Of a stretch of 64,000 nt of DNA, positions 33,244 to 44,900 are shown piece after piece; within the stretch, counting starts at the first letter, position 1; each line of letters starts with the position of its first letter. Both the position numbers and the translations under genes were made by a program. The DNA comes from Neurospora tetraspora (lineage: Eukaryota; Ascomycota; Sordariomycetes; Sordariales; Sordariaceae). Under the pieces are notes generated by a model. It was not told the DNA's origin. It worked only from the letters and a program-made list of their open reading frames with translations, and ran no database searches. The stretch is taken from NCBI RefSeq assembly GCF_033439725.1, contig NW_026944384.1, forward strand, positions 2,852,001-2,916,000. The letters are read 5' to 3'.

Positions 33244-33481
33244 GAGGAAGGAACTCCCTCCTCTTGCGGCTATCCGCGGAGAGGTGTTCCATTGTTTCCT
33301 GTACCCTTTCTAGCCGCGAACCTGATCAGATCCTTCTCATGACCGATCTTCGGACGCCCCGATTCTGAATTGACTCGCAACTGAGTTGCTCCTTGACATT
33401 TACGCTTCGTGAATCAACACGAAGAATAGCTCCCTTCGTATCTTCCTCGGCCAACTCAAAAGGTAGCAGCAGTTAAAAGTA
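33244..33481. other. Short intergenic stretch
   Basis: It lies between the MITE and the small minus-strand gene. Nothing notable. Confidence 0.4.
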
Positions 33482-34105
33482 TTATATCAATTGTTCCATA
33501 AATTCGACCATCCAAGTCACTACTACCACCATCTCGGCGATACGGTCTAAGTACTCGTCCATTTTCCTGCCCTCTTCAATTATCCGCTCTGTCTCCTCGG
33601 CGACCCACTCCAACGGGACCATGTAGTCTGGCAGAGCCGCGAGATCCTGAAGATCAAGCTGGAGTGACTGCAAAGTCGCCCTGACGAGTGACTGCTAAAG
33701 ATCCGTGAATGTTAGTCCAGTGCTGCAGCTGAGAGAGAGGCTTGCAAATGGATGACTTACTTCTTCGCTTAACGATATGAGAAGCTCAATCACTCTCTCA
33801 ATAATTGACTGGAAGTCAAGATCGAGCGGGCCATCCATTATCCTTGTGATCTGTCAAGGAAGAAGTTAGTTTTCAACTGGGCACTCAAATGTCCTCTTGC
33901 ATACTTCGGATGGAAATTTACCGACGGAGCAAAGTATTGCTTCACTCTTCTTTTCGGAAGGCTGCGTCGAAACACTATCGTTGTTGTTGCGGACTCAGTT
34001 GATCTCCCCTGGTGGGATCCAGTGGTGTCCACGTTAAAAGGGGAGGGGGTGGTGTTCAGACTTAAGCGCAGCAAGGAATTTGTAATGGCTTCCCCTCTTG
34101 GACAT
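33482..34105 (-). pseudogene. Small multi-exon gene, probably decayed at its 5' end
   Basis: Two 3' exons on the minus strand are intact: 33838-33761 (from ATG) and 33694-33482. They join across a 66-bp intron with GTAAGT donor, GACTAACAT branch and TTTAG acceptor, encoding 96 acidic, helical residues ending EFMEQLI. Immediately upstream lies another good intron, 33904-33851 (GTATGC donor, AACTAAC branch, TTGACAG acceptor), in phase 0 with that frame. The exon upstream of it (34105-33905, 67 codons from ATG) is in frame but carries two stops, TAA at 34036-34034 and TGA at 33997-33995. Each is one C-to-T change from CAA or CGA. I read this as the 3' part of a gene damaged by transitions, or as an intact 96-aa gene starting at 33838. 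No domain is recognised. Confidence 0.4.
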
Positions 34106-35925
34106 CTGGAATAAAATTCATAGATTCTATCATTCTACAGAGATCTTGCATTGCATTTGCATGGAGGTTTAACCGAGGCGAAGGACGGAGGTGGCCGGTG
34201 CTGGGAAATATCAAACGACAAGACGCTCTGGTGGACACTCGGCAATTATTCTTCAAGCAGATGGGTAGCCGACAGGAAATGACAAAGGCACGAAATCCAA
34301 GTTGGAGATGCAAATGATGCATTCGTAAGACAAACAGTTGGTATCTGTAGACACTCATCATCACAGATTCCCCGTGCCAGAGCTAGGTGACTGCTGTCTA
34401 TCCCAGGCCACAGGGGCTTGGGGGTATATAGGCTGCGCGTTTGGTGGCCCGAATAACTCCTCCCCGCCTCTCCGTGGTCAAGCGGTATGGGAGCCAGAAA
34501 ACATTGCTCGGTGCGCGGTGCCGGTGATACAGTTTTCGTAGGTCTGCAGCTGGTCAGTTCGAACACTGGCCTGGGCGACTGAGCTTTTTGATTTTTGGAC
34601 CTTTGCACCCCTTTTTCGTATCTCAAGCTTGCTGACGCATTCCTCTTCCATTGATCACATATAGTTGTTGCCGTTGTAGTCGTCTTCGTTCTTTTGTCGC
34701 AAATTCCCTTTTTTCCCACAACTGCTTTCAAAACATGTACAAGACGACAGCGATTGGCAACCAATGACGATGCCGGCCTGCGCAGTTGATATATGTCAGT
34801 GAAGTTTGTACCACCATCAAGGGTCGTGGTCACGGACCTGCAGAAGCGTGAGCTGCCCACCTATAAATAGGAAAGGGAACGATATCGTTCATGGGTGACC
34901 CTATTAGGGATTAATGTGGCAAGCCGACAGTGTGGTAAGACAGACGACATCCCAATCCACTCATCGATGCAAATCCAGAACATGAAGACACGGGGAAGAC
35001 GTGTTCATTACTCCAGACTTCTCCTTCTCGGCTATCCAGCAAGATCATTCGATGCCATCTGTACCTGAATTGCCAGCGATGCATCTCCAAATATTGGTGG
35101 CACAAGCTGCAAGGTTGAAGTTGAACAAGGACACCTCCCACACCTCCGCCAAGAAATACTTCGCGATGCAACGGAACGCTGCTGATAACACCCCCGCAGT
35201 CCCCAGAAACAAGCTGTCTGGGGCCCTTTTAAGCGCATCTTGTACGGGCCTGAACAGGGGGATGAAGCGCCAGCCCTACCCCAAAATGACCCCAAGCCCC
35301 CCTGTCCATCGTGGAAGATGCCTCCGACAAGGCTGCAACAGAGGGCGGCCTCTGTTCCTTGTCTCTGGCTCTTCGGTCGTCACGATGGGAACAGAAGGGT
35401 GTGATGTTGGACAGACACTTGGCCCGCGGCTCCAAACAAACGGGTGGCTGTTACATCCTCGCGCCTTCCCCCCTCATCGGGAAGTTGGGGCTGGCTGGAA
35501 GTCTCGTCAGATTCTCCTTCCTCCACCTTCTTCCTCCTCTCGTTTCTAACTCTTTGGGCTCATTGACCTTCTTTCCCCTCTTTCCCTTTCCCTCTAACCC
35601 CTACCGTTCACGATACTTTTTTCGGACCCAGGAGTTTGGGAGTGCGGAAACAGTTGGTTCCCTGGACCAATTACACCAAGCGGAAGCTCAGTTGTTGTTT
35701 CGCCATCGACAATCTTCAGCTGCAGCCCGGGATCAACTGCAGCTTTTCAGCTCGTTGGCCAGCGTTGTCTTGGGCGTCATCCATTCATTTCTTCAGCTTC
35801 GATTAACTAGGTATTTTCCTTCTCTTAACTTTTCCCTTGATCTCCTCATTCTTTGAAACCTCTCGCCATCTCTCCCCTTGGACAACGCGATGCTATAAGG
35901 GACCAGACGCTAGAATTAGCCGCCG
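34106..35925. other. Intergenic region upstream of the DUF3433 gene
   Basis: No supported gene. Fragmentary minus-strand frames (34246-34860) could belong to the decayed gene, but no convincing splice chain was found. From about 35480 on, the + strand is C/T-rich, as expected of the leader of the gene at 35926. Confidence 0.4.
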
Positions 35926-38628
35926 ATGGACTACCAGTATGCGCCGCATCCGCAGGCGCGGCCCCCGCTGCACTCTGCCCACTCGGCAGGCTCCTTCAGC
36001 CGGATATCTACTGTCTCGGATCTCACAGATTTCGACAACGTACAGCCACGTCCGTCGCTGGTCTCCCTTCAGTCGGAATATGACAATTCTGGATCGAATC
36101 ATCAAAGTTATGATGTCGGGGGAGAAGGCGGACATGTCTACACGGGAGCCCAGACTGGCTGGTCTGCACTAGCAAGCTTGCCAGGTTTAGGAGGCGGAGG
36201 CGCTAGAAACAGCAACTACGAGCCAGTGCACTTCTCCGAACAGTTATCACTAAATCAACATCAACCGCCACCATTCCAGCGCAACAGACATAGTCAGGGC
36301 CGCTCCTTTGCCGCCCGCGCTGCTCATCTGAACCGACGACACGATACGATTCCGGAAGAAGATGGGATCGATCTTGGCCTCATCCAGTCTGCCGCTCCCT
36401 TAGGCGGCAGCCAGCCTCGGGCTCCAGCCCCGTACCTACGCATGGAGCCTGTCTTCGATGTCAGCGCAGCCTTGGGACCGTCAACAGATGCGGATGATAA
36501 GTTTATCAGATCGTTGCAGGAACAGGAAGCCCAGGGCAAACTCACTGGTGGTTTGGGTGCTGGAATCCGTACCGATGCCGTCGTGACCGAGTCGGCTTTG
36601 CTGGCTACGAGTCCCATCTCAGACCGAGGCTCCTCCATGCGACGCTCATTCACGCGAGCTGCTGCACGTTTGAGCCGACATGACACCGTCAAGCAGTTGG
36701 CGCAGCAAGAGGCAAACAAAAGAGGGGAAGTCATTGAGTTGGTGATGGATGATGATGTTATCAGCAACTCGGGCAAGTTTGACTTGAGCGTCGTGGCTGG
36801 ACCAGACCCAGGGTCAAAGAGTCCCTATGGGCAAATGCGGCAGACGACGTTTCCTACAATGAAGAGGACGGAAAAGCAGGTGTTCTACCCCACGCCTGAC
36901 TGGAAGCCATTCTCCATGAGATGGCCCTACCTGGTGTCCCTCATTATTGTTTCCATCGTTGCGGCCGGCGGCGTGGAAGTTCTATACCAAAGATCAGCCA
37001 AGCAGCCGTTGGTTGTCTTCAAGTCACCCACCGATATAACACCTACAGCGTATTTCTGCATCAAATTCCTGCCCACACTCATCGCCGTTACCTATGGTGT
37101 GCTCTGGCAGATTACGAACTTCGAGGTGATGCGCCTTGAAGCTTTCTACCAGCTATCGAAGGAGGATGGTTCCCTCGCAGCAGAGTCTATCAACGTGGAC
37201 TACTTCACCTTCTTCAACCTTTTCCGACCTATTCGGGCCCTGCATTACAAACACTATGCGGTAGCCGTGTCCACCATAGCAAGTCTTCTTGCCAACGCGC
37301 TGGTCCCGACTCTCTGCTCCGCCTGCATCATCCTCTCACCCGACCGGGACACTCGCCTGCTGAACCCAAACGACGAGAAGCGCATTTCCATCCACGCCGT
37401 CTGGTCACGCATTCTCACCCTCACGCTCGTGATCATCGCCGTATTCGGCTGCATCCTCTTCTACCAACTCCAAAGCCGTCGCTCCGGCCTCCTCGCCGAC
37501 GTCAAAGGCATCGCCGGCCTGGCCTCCATGGCCACCGTCAGCCACATCCTCATGGACTTCAAAGACATGGACGTGGCCACGCACAAGGACATCCACAACA
37601 AGCTCAAAAACCACCGCTACGTCCTGCGCAACTCTGCCCTCGCGCCCGCCGACGAAGTCTACAACAAACCTTTATCCAAAAAGGAACAAGACCGCGAGCG
37701 CTACACCGGCAGCCACCTAGACGAGAACCCGCACCCGCTCTCCCTGCGCGCCGCGGGCGCCATCCCCTTCATCATTTTCATCACCCTCTTCTCCGTCCTG
37801 ATCCCCTGCGTCCTCTTCACGCCCGCCAACGTCTTGACCGACCGCGCGCCCTGGGTGATCACGGCCTTGGCCGTCTGCCTCAAGCTCAGCTGGGGCGCCA
37901 TGGAGACGGACGTGCGCATGATGGAGCCGTACTATATCCTGTCTACAAAGCGGCACGCGCCTCCGAAGACACTGACGCTTGACTACAGGTCCATGCCCTT
38001 CGGCGGGTGGGTCGCGCTGAAGGGGGCCATGAACGGACACTGGCTGGTGAGCTTTGTCGGGTTTGGTAGCGTCATGGCGGAGTTTTTAACCGTGTTGGTC
38101 ACGAGCTTGGCGAGTGTTGAGGGGAGGGTGTTTGTCGATGCGACGAAGGAGGCGTTGTTGCTTGATGGGAAGAGATCGGAGTTCCAGTTCCAGGCTAGGG
38201 ACGACGACGAGATTGATGATACGAACTCGATCAACGCGGGACAGGAAACGCCGCTTTCCTTTTGGATTTCCCTGTGTTTGGCGGACTTTGTTCTGCTGTA
38301 CATGGGCGTGATAGCGACTATTGTGTTTATTCGGCGGCGTCGCGTGTTCTTGCCAAGGCAGCCGAATACCATTGCTAGTGTGTTGGCGTATATCCATCAG
38401 AGCAAGATGTTGTACGACTTTGTGGGGACGAATAAGCTGAGTAATGCTGAGATGGTCAGGAAACTGGAGGATCAGGTGGGCAAGACGTATGGGTTGGGAT
38501 GGTTCCAGGGGCGAGATGGACAGGTTCATTGTGGTGTGGATGAGGAGGAGCTGTTGACGGGGTATAGGAGGGGGATGGATTACTCCAAGGCGACGAAGCC
38601 GTGGGCGGAGGGGGTGCAGTGGTTGTGA
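35926..38628 (+). CDS. DUF3433-family fungal membrane protein
   Basis: Encodes 900 aa in one exon, ATG context GCCGCCGATGG. Residues 1-325 are cytosolic, low complexity, with Ser/Pro/Gln-rich stretches and short basic motifs. The membrane part starts with WKPFSMRWPYLVSLIIVSI, a hallmark of DUF3433 proteins, followed by a helix, then TAYFCIKFLPTLIAVTYGVLW and LEAFYQLSKEDGS. The helix-loop pattern is repeated in the second half (about 570-760, with ITALAVCLKLSWGAMETDVRMMEPYYILS), consistent with the internal duplication of this family. About eight to ten transmembrane segments are visible. The C-terminal 90 residues are hydrophilic, with the motif YGLGWFQGRDG. The family is confined to filamentous fungi and has no established biochemical function; members are thought to sit in the plasma membrane or ER. 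Confidence 0.88.
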   Translation: MDYQYAPHPQARPPLHSAHSAGSFSRISTVSDLTDFDNVQPRPSLVSLQSEYDNSGSNHQSYDVGGEGGHVYTGAQTGWSALASLPGLGGGGARNSNYEPVHFSEQLSLNQHQPPPFQRNRHSQGRSFAARAAHLNRRHDTIPEEDGIDLGLIQSAAPLGGSQPRAPAPYLRMEPVFDVSAALGPSTDADDKFIRSLQEQEAQGKLTGGLGAGIRTDAVVTESALLATSPISDRGSSMRRSFTRAAARLSRHDTVKQLAQQEANKRGEVIELVMDDDVISNSGKFDLSVVAGPDPGSKSPYGQMRQTTFPTMKRTEKQVFYPTPDWKPFSMRWPYLVSLIIVSIVAAGGVEVLYQRSAKQPLVVFKSPTDITPTAYFCIKFLPTLIAVTYGVLWQITNFEVMRLEAFYQLSKEDGSLAAESINVDYFTFFNLFRPIRALHYKHYAVAVSTIASLLANALVPTLCSACIILSPDRDTRLLNPNDEKRISIHAVWSRILTLTLVIIAVFGCILFYQLQSRRSGLLADVKGIAGLASMATVSHILMDFKDMDVATHKDIHNKLKNHRYVLRNSALAPADEVYNKPLSKKEQDRERYTGSHLDENPHPLSLRAAGAIPFIIFITLFSVLIPCVLFTPANVLTDRAPWVITALAVCLKLSWGAMETDVRMMEPYYILSTKRHAPPKTLTLDYRSMPFGGWVALKGAMNGHWLVSFVGFGSVMAEFLTVLVTSLASVEGRVFVDATKEALLLDGKRSEFQFQARDDDEIDDTNSINAGQETPLSFWISLCLADFVLLYMGVIATIVFIRRRRVFLPRQPNTIASVLAYIHQSKMLYDFVGTNKLSNAEMVRKLEDQVGKTYGLGWFQGRDGQVHCGVDEEELLTGYRRGMDYSKATKPWAEGVQWL

Positions 38629-39387
38629 TTCATCTTGGTGTTTGGGGTCTGGGTTTTCCGAAGTAGGAAATGGTTTGGGGGTTTGTTATAATGATGGTGA
38701 TTGATGATGCATCTTTGGTTGGACGGAGTTCATAGGGCTTTTGGACATACATTCACAATAGGTGATGTTGGATATACCTACTCCCCCATCTTACACTCCG
38801 TAAATCGCAAGGTTTCTGGAAAGCTGTGTGTAACAGCCTCTTTCGATTGGAAGTCCGCCAGACACCTATTGTTCGGCAGAGTTACTTTTGCATTCCTTTT
38901 ACCGATATTTCGGGCATTCCTCGTGAAAACAAAGACCTCTCTCTGTGTGTCAGCTACGTAGGGTATCTGATACAATACATTGCATGGTGTCAGTGGGTTC
39001 CAGGTTTTGCAGGTTGTGCAGCCTGGTGCTGCTGCAGAGAGGATGCAGAGGTCTCTCACGGAATCAAGGCGTGTGGCCTGCCTCGTCGTTGCTTGTTGCG
39101 GATGTTGCTGCTTGCATCCTGCGCCAATGACAGGTGCTTTGTCTGCAATACCCATCCTGTTTTGAAGGCGGCGAGACTGGGTCACTGGGAAGCCAAGCGC
39201 AAAGATAACCAAGAAATGGGCGGCCGACCCTCTGCCGTGTGGTCGGTCAATTGGGCCGTCCGCTATCGATGGAGAGCCATAATGATTGTTTAAGACTATG
39301 CCACTCAATACTACCATCGTGCTTCCTCGGTTCAGTGTGGGACGGTTTCGCATACAGATGCACACGCATGCATGCACACCTCTCCCC
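38629..39387. other. Intergenic region between convergent genes
   Basis: It holds the 3' end of the DUF3433 gene and of the minus-strand acidic gene. A long minus-strand open frame (38778-39899) crosses it, but it overlaps coding sequence in another frame and has no features. Confidence 0.45.
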
Positions 39388-40974
39388 TCACAAGCGCCAG
39401 TGCCTCCTGCCGCGCTCGTCCTTCTTAAATTGATGCCCGTAGAAGCCCAGGTATTCGGCCTCGGCCACTGCCTCCTCCCAGACCATGTCATCAGGCGTGT
39501 ATCCTTTTCGAAGTGGGCTTCTTTGGGTGGGTTGATGGAGCTGGGTCTTTTCCTCGGGCTCCGACCATGTGGACGACCAAGCACCACTATCCCATCCGTT
39601 CTCACTGCTGCCATCCTCTTCGGCAACAACCGCATCCTCATCTCCAGCTCCGTCGGCCCCGACAGATTCACCATCTTCCCTATGTCCATCTGTACCACAG
39701 CCTTCTCCCTTCTCACCCGGTCTGTGAGAGCTGGGATCATCATCGCCCTCTTCTTTGGCGTCCGCAGATTCATCACCCTCCAAGCCACCCGAATCCCACT
39801 CCCCAGTAACAGCAGTGTTCTCCCAGCTCTGATGTTCGGTCCCATCCATACCTGCCACGTTGCTCCAGTCCTCAGACGACATCTCGTTGCCCCATGCAAT
39901 GAACATCAACCTTTCCTCTACCTCTGCCCGTCTTCTCCTCCGCCGATTTTGTCGTCGGACCTCATTTCGATACTCCTGCATTTGGAATTGGTAGTCAATT
40001 CCTCTGATCATGTACTCGACCTGTTCGATGTGTTTGTAGAAAAAGTCGAGCTCGGCTTGGGTGACGGTAAAGCGCAGTTGCGAGTAGGTAGAGGTGGAGG
40101 GAGAGGAGGTTTCCGGGGGTGGTGTTGGTGGACAGTGGGAGGGGAGGAGGTTCAGTGGTGGTAGGGATTTGGAACGACGGTTTGATTGGGAAAGCCTCGA
40201 GTTTGTGGGAAGGGATTGGGAGTGGTTGATGAGGTTGGATTGCGGGTGTAGGGAGATGTGATTACGTTCCTTCATGAATAAGGGGTTCGCAGTGACGGAT
40301 GACTCGGGGCAAGGAGAGCTGGGTGGTGTCGTCAACCTGTCTAGCGAGTCGTCCTTTGGTGATTCCGAGCCCGACGCCATATCGTTGAGTAATGCAGTGC
40401 TGTACTCTTCCCGCTTTGTGGTTTTGGGATCATTCAATGTGTTGTCCCCATTGTGTGCTCGCCCTTGCTCTTCGACCTTTGCCATGGGGTCCAACGCCAC
40501 TGCATCCGAAAGTGGTGTTGGGGGTCCTCCAGAAGTTTGTACGCTCGTATCCGCGGCGCTGCCACTGCCGGAATGCTCAACGTGGTGAACTCCTGTGGTG
40601 GGAAAAGCCTCGTTGTCATCCTGCTGCTCCAACTCCACTTGATCTGATACCTTCTCGGTGTTCTCGAAATAATCCGGTGCATCCTTCTCCCAAACCCTGT
40701 TTCCCTCAAGTCCACAGCGCCATTGAGTGACACGGGCATACGATTCCTCGGATGGCTTGTTCTCGGCGTGCTCCCACTCGCACAGATCCTCGTCGGAGTC
40801 GTCAGTGTCGTCGGTGTTGTCGGTATCGTCGTCTATATACTGATCGGCATCAGAATCGTCATGTTCGGTGGTAGCGGCAGCGGCAGCCTCGATCCTAGGC
40901 CTCAGCTGTTCTGTCAAGATGTCGTGATACAGCTCGAGGCGGCGGCGCATGAGACATCGATGTTCGTAGGACAT
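39388..40974 (-). CDS. Acidic, low-complexity protein of unknown function
   Basis: Encodes 528 aa from the ATG at 40974 (AACACCATGTCC, good context); upstream the frame is open only to a TTG, so this ATG is preferred, though an upstream exon cannot be excluded. The N-terminus (YEHRCLMRRRLELYHDILTEQL) and a central block (TQAELDFFYKHIEQVEYMI, then QEYRNEVRRQNRRRRRR) are predicted helical or coiled. Between them lie Asp/Glu/Thr-rich and Ser/Pro-rich linkers. A third block near the C-terminus (DDMVWEEAVAEAEYLGFYG then KKDERGRRHW) looks folded. Highly acidic tracts (for example DDDTDNTDDTDDSDED) suggest a nuclear or chromatin-associated protein, but I recognise no domain. It is convergent with the DUF3433 gene. 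Confidence 0.6.
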   Translation of the reverse strand: MSYEHRCLMRRRLELYHDILTEQLRPRIEAAAAATTEHDDSDADQYIDDDTDNTDDTDDSDEDLCEWEHAENKPSEESYARVTQWRCGLEGNRVWEKDAPDYFENTEKVSDQVELEQQDDNEAFPTTGVHHVEHSGSGSAADTSVQTSGGPPTPLSDAVALDPMAKVEEQGRAHNGDNTLNDPKTTKREEYSTALLNDMASGSESPKDDSLDRLTTPPSSPCPESSVTANPLFMKERNHISLHPQSNLINHSQSLPTNSRLSQSNRRSKSLPPLNLLPSHCPPTPPPETSSPSTSTYSQLRFTVTQAELDFFYKHIEQVEYMIRGIDYQFQMQEYRNEVRRQNRRRRRRAEVEERLMFIAWGNEMSSEDWSNVAGMDGTEHQSWENTAVTGEWDSGGLEGDESADAKEEGDDDPSSHRPGEKGEGCGTDGHREDGESVGADGAGDEDAVVAEEDGSSENGWDSGAWSSTWSEPEEKTQLHQPTQRSPLRKGYTPDDMVWEEAVAEAEYLGFYGHQFKKDERGRRHWRL

Positions 40975-41922
40975 GGTGTTTGTGTCGCCGGCGGTGGTCG
41001 CTTGTTCGAGTTTGATGTGAATGCACAAAACCTTCTCCAAGGCTTGATCTTGTGGACGGGTAAAGATGCCACAGGCTTTGGTGGAGATGACCTGAATTAA
41101 AAGAGTTTGTGGTCTGGAAGAGAATCAACTTGAAACCCGAGTTGATATAGGACAGAGAAGCTGGCAGCTGACAGCTATGGCGATCGACAAGCAGGTGACC
41201 TTGCCTTGGATGGAAACAGTGAAGAGGTTGGAGTGACTTGGCGATGGCGGGTGAATGGGATTGAAGATACCGTGACTCCATGGACTCAAGATTCTGCCAT
41301 TCTGTGCACGAATCGTGTCATAGCAAGCAAAGAACGGATCATGAGTGGAATCAGGTCTCCAGGCTACCACTCCTGAAACGAGGGTATTGCGAGGCAACTT
41401 CCCAACTTTGAGTGAATAGACAAACGGAGTGGATTCCCTCCTTCCACGTCGTACGCCTGCTCTTTCCCGTTTGACAGCCTGACGGTCTTGGCCTTGTGGA
41501 GAGCTTCATCGCAACATCCGCAATGGTTCTAAGCGAACCTGCGTGCCTGATCCATCTCAGCTCAGATGAAGTAGTTGATCAGTCTCATGTCGGTCTGATC
41601 GCAGCCAAGCTTTCGTCGCCTTCTCAACCTCCTCCAATGACCGGACTGATAACCATCACCGGAAAGCACCATCCCAAGTGTAAATGAACAGAAACAACCA
41701 GAACTCCGAAAGACAAAGAACAAGGTCTCACATCTACCCTCTGACTAATACAGTATTACATTATGCCAACAAACATTGTAGTACAACTCAAACGCAAGGC
41801 TCAACCCCCTTCTCAATGAGAAGCCATCAGTGTTCCCGTACGCCAAGCATGCTTCCCATATATCCTGTACTACTCCAAAACATCACCCAGAGTCATCTTT
41901 CCGCCAGTCGATCAATCCCATC
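40975..41922. other. Intergenic region between two minus-strand genes
   Basis: It should contain the promoter of the acidic protein and the 3' end of the 5-phosphatase gene. No other feature is seen. Confidence 0.5.
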
Positions 41923-44900
41923 TCAATCCCCTCTCCTCCTCAAAAACAATTCCAGTACAGCTCGCTGCTTCTCCACCACTGCTTTTCTCTCCTTATCCTT
42001 CATGCCCTTCTGCACTGGCGCTCTACATACCAGCTCCCCGAACACCTCGGCAAAGCTTCTTTCCTTCGCCTGCCTCGCGGCCATTGCGGCCATTGCTTGC
42101 CCGAAAGACCCAGACGAAGTATTCCGTTTGACCAGTCCTGCGGTGAGTGACCGCCTGTTCAGCATACTAAGCCGCACAGGAGTGTCCGATTTGAGGAGTT
42201 CCAGGTCAGATTTTGTGATGGGGGAAAGATCGGTGGTGACCTTGGCTAGGGTGGCTGTTAGAAAGACGAAGGAGATGTTGTGGTTGGGCGCCGTAGAGAG
42301 GATATCAAGGATGGTGCCCTTGTCATCTTCGTAGGCCGTTTCTTGGGGAGGGACCTTGGAGGCGGCGGTAGCTCCTTGGCCTAGCGAGACAAGAGAAGCT
42401 TGTTCAATCCGCGACCAGAGAGAGGTGGTAATGATACCATCCGTGAGACCGCGGAGGAAGAGCTGGAGAACCTCGGCAACGGTCTCAAGTCGCTCGACGG
42501 CGGGGACCTCGGCGGTGAAGGCATCGACGATGTGGGCCATGCCAACGTCGAGGGCGTCGATAAGGTCGGCGGCGCGAGAGGCACGGAGGGAATTGTCGGT
42601 GACTCGCCAAGTATCTTCTTCAAAGGGCCAGCCTGATGCTCTAGGGGCCTTATACTCTTCCAGCATCTGCTCGTCTGCCAAGACCCGCTCGGTTACCGCC
42701 TCGAGGGCTTCGGTGAGTTTGAACAGCTCTCTGGGCGCGGCGCAATGAACATCCATTTCTTCTGGGACGGACATGACTTTGCCGCCGTTCTTTTCGGTGA
42801 GGGAATGGACAAACTTGCGAAGACCTCCTTCGGGTACCCGTATGAGCTCGTCGATGGAGCGACCGATGCAGGTGGGCATCCAAACACCCCGCACAGGGAT
42901 GAAGTGATCCCGACCGTCAGTTACTCGAAGAATAAGCACTTCCTCTAACCTGTCCTTCCCACTGTTGAGCACTCTAGCCTGCTCTACATGGTTGACGTTG
43001 ACCTCTAATCGCGCCCTGACCGTTTCACCGGGCTCTAGCGTCACTTCTTTACCCATATCTGGCAGTTGTGAATCATCGATAGCAGGTTCTGAAGATATGA
43101 AGGATGTTTTCAGCCAGGGGGGTGGGTTCGGGCCATCCTCCTTAGCAGGAGAAGGCTTTTCGACGAACGAAAAAGTGCATGCAACTCGGCCCGTGTTTGC
43201 CAGTGTAAGTGTGGCACTTTGCTTTTGTAGGAAGCGGACCTCTCCAAAGTCCACAAGCTCTTCAGCTGAGTCTTGCGAACCACCAGGACGTCCCGGTCCT
43301 CGGGCGTCGCGCGAGTCGTTAACCACAGTAAGGGAGGGGCGGCCCTCATTTTCGGCGCGGTCCAGTTCCCAGGCCACCTCTGCGTGGACCTGTGCTTTTA
43401 GGTCCGGCACAGCAGCATCATAGTTCAGGGTAAAGATGGATATGATGGGCTTGTGGTCGGAAGATGTGATCCTTTGGTGAGACGTGTAGATGTCCTGGCG
43501 TATCCTATCCACCCAGTCATCTCTGTTGTGTTGGTCATCGCCTTCCTCGCCCTCATCGTATTCATCGTATTCCAGCCGTGACACACCTGGAGAGTGATCG
43601 TCGTCGCCGTCGTTATCCGGGTCATAGTCGAAAAGCACCTCGTCATCATCTCCGGCCTGGTCGATACCGCGAGCTTTCATCTCCTCATCCTTTTTGCGTG
43701 CGTCCTCGGCATCCTTGATCTTCTTATCATACGCCTCCTTATCCTTACGGGTGCGGTAGAGGATTCGATCACACCAACTAGGTGCCCGCCTTTTCTCGCT
43801 CGAGTCGAAGAGTCCGACAGTGCCAACATCGTACTTGTAGGATGGGAGAAAGGAGATGGCGCCCTCATGCCATCCGTCATGGAACACCTTCTTTTGCTTA
43901 ATCAGGCGGGTGAGCTGATCGTGGGGAAGCAACGAATCCAGCGTTGCTTGCAGTGAAGTAGGATCATCGTGGGGGTCTGGCAAAAAGTCATCAGGATCGG
44001 GAAGCGCATCCAAATCAGAATCACTTTCATAGTCAATAGCCTTGGTGTCATAGTCGGTAGCCTTGGTGTCTCCCGTAGAGTGGGTCGTTGTCGACTTGTC
44101 GTCATTGGTCTCGTCGCCGGCGTCGGATGACTTGTCAGCGTGCACAATGATAGGTTCTCCCTCCAGAGAGTTGTCGCGCCTGAACTTTGGCCTAGGAGCA
44201 CCGTATTCTCCCTTTGTGTGCAACATCAAGAGGTGTCGGATGTCGTCACCAGGAAGACCATCGAGACGGAAGTTGAGGTCGCCAAACCAGAAGGCAAAGT
44301 CCTCGTCACCGATCTTCTCTTCGTAGTCCTCTGACACACCAGCAAAGCTGACGGGCTTGAAGCGGGTGCGGCCGAGAATCTGGCCAACGTCCCAGATGCG
44401 CCGCTCGTTGTATGTTCCCTCGATACCGCTGGCAAGGTGGGAGTTGACAAAGACCAGCCTAGTGGACTCGCCCAGGATAATGCGAGTGACGACAGCGCCC
44501 TTGTTGCCCATGTAGCCAAGGAGGCCGGTGCCGACACTGACGGTGCTCACGTTGCTGATGGTCGGCGCCACCTCTGGAGAGGCATAGATAAGCAGCAAAA
44601 GGCCAGTCATTTGTTCAGAGGCGACGAGTTTGTAGCCGGGGGGAAGAGCGGCGTCGAGCGCAGTCTTCCACTTTTGAGTAACGCCCTCATCTCCAGCGTA
44701 CACGCGACTGACGTACTGGCTTGCCGTGTTCAGGTCAACCACCTCTTGCAATCCCAGCACATAGAGGCCGATCTTGTCCCCGCCCAGTATGTGTACCCCA
44801 TCCTCTCCGTCGGTATTCCCCTCAATGGCCGCGTTCCGATTAAGATCGAGAGTGGCTAGCGCAGTGTCGATTCCCTTGCCGTCGACAAACCAGCTGGCCA

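Noticed and set aside
34482-34590. tRNA-like signals: A-box-like TGGTCAAGCGG and a later GTTCGAA followed by a T run
   Set aside because: The seven bases before the A-box do not pair with the sequence after the putative B-box, and the spacing is too long for a normal tRNA.
38778-39899. 373-codon minus-strand open frame
   Set aside because: It overlaps the coding region of the acidic protein in another frame, and its Arg/Met-rich translation looks like a shadow of GA-rich codons.
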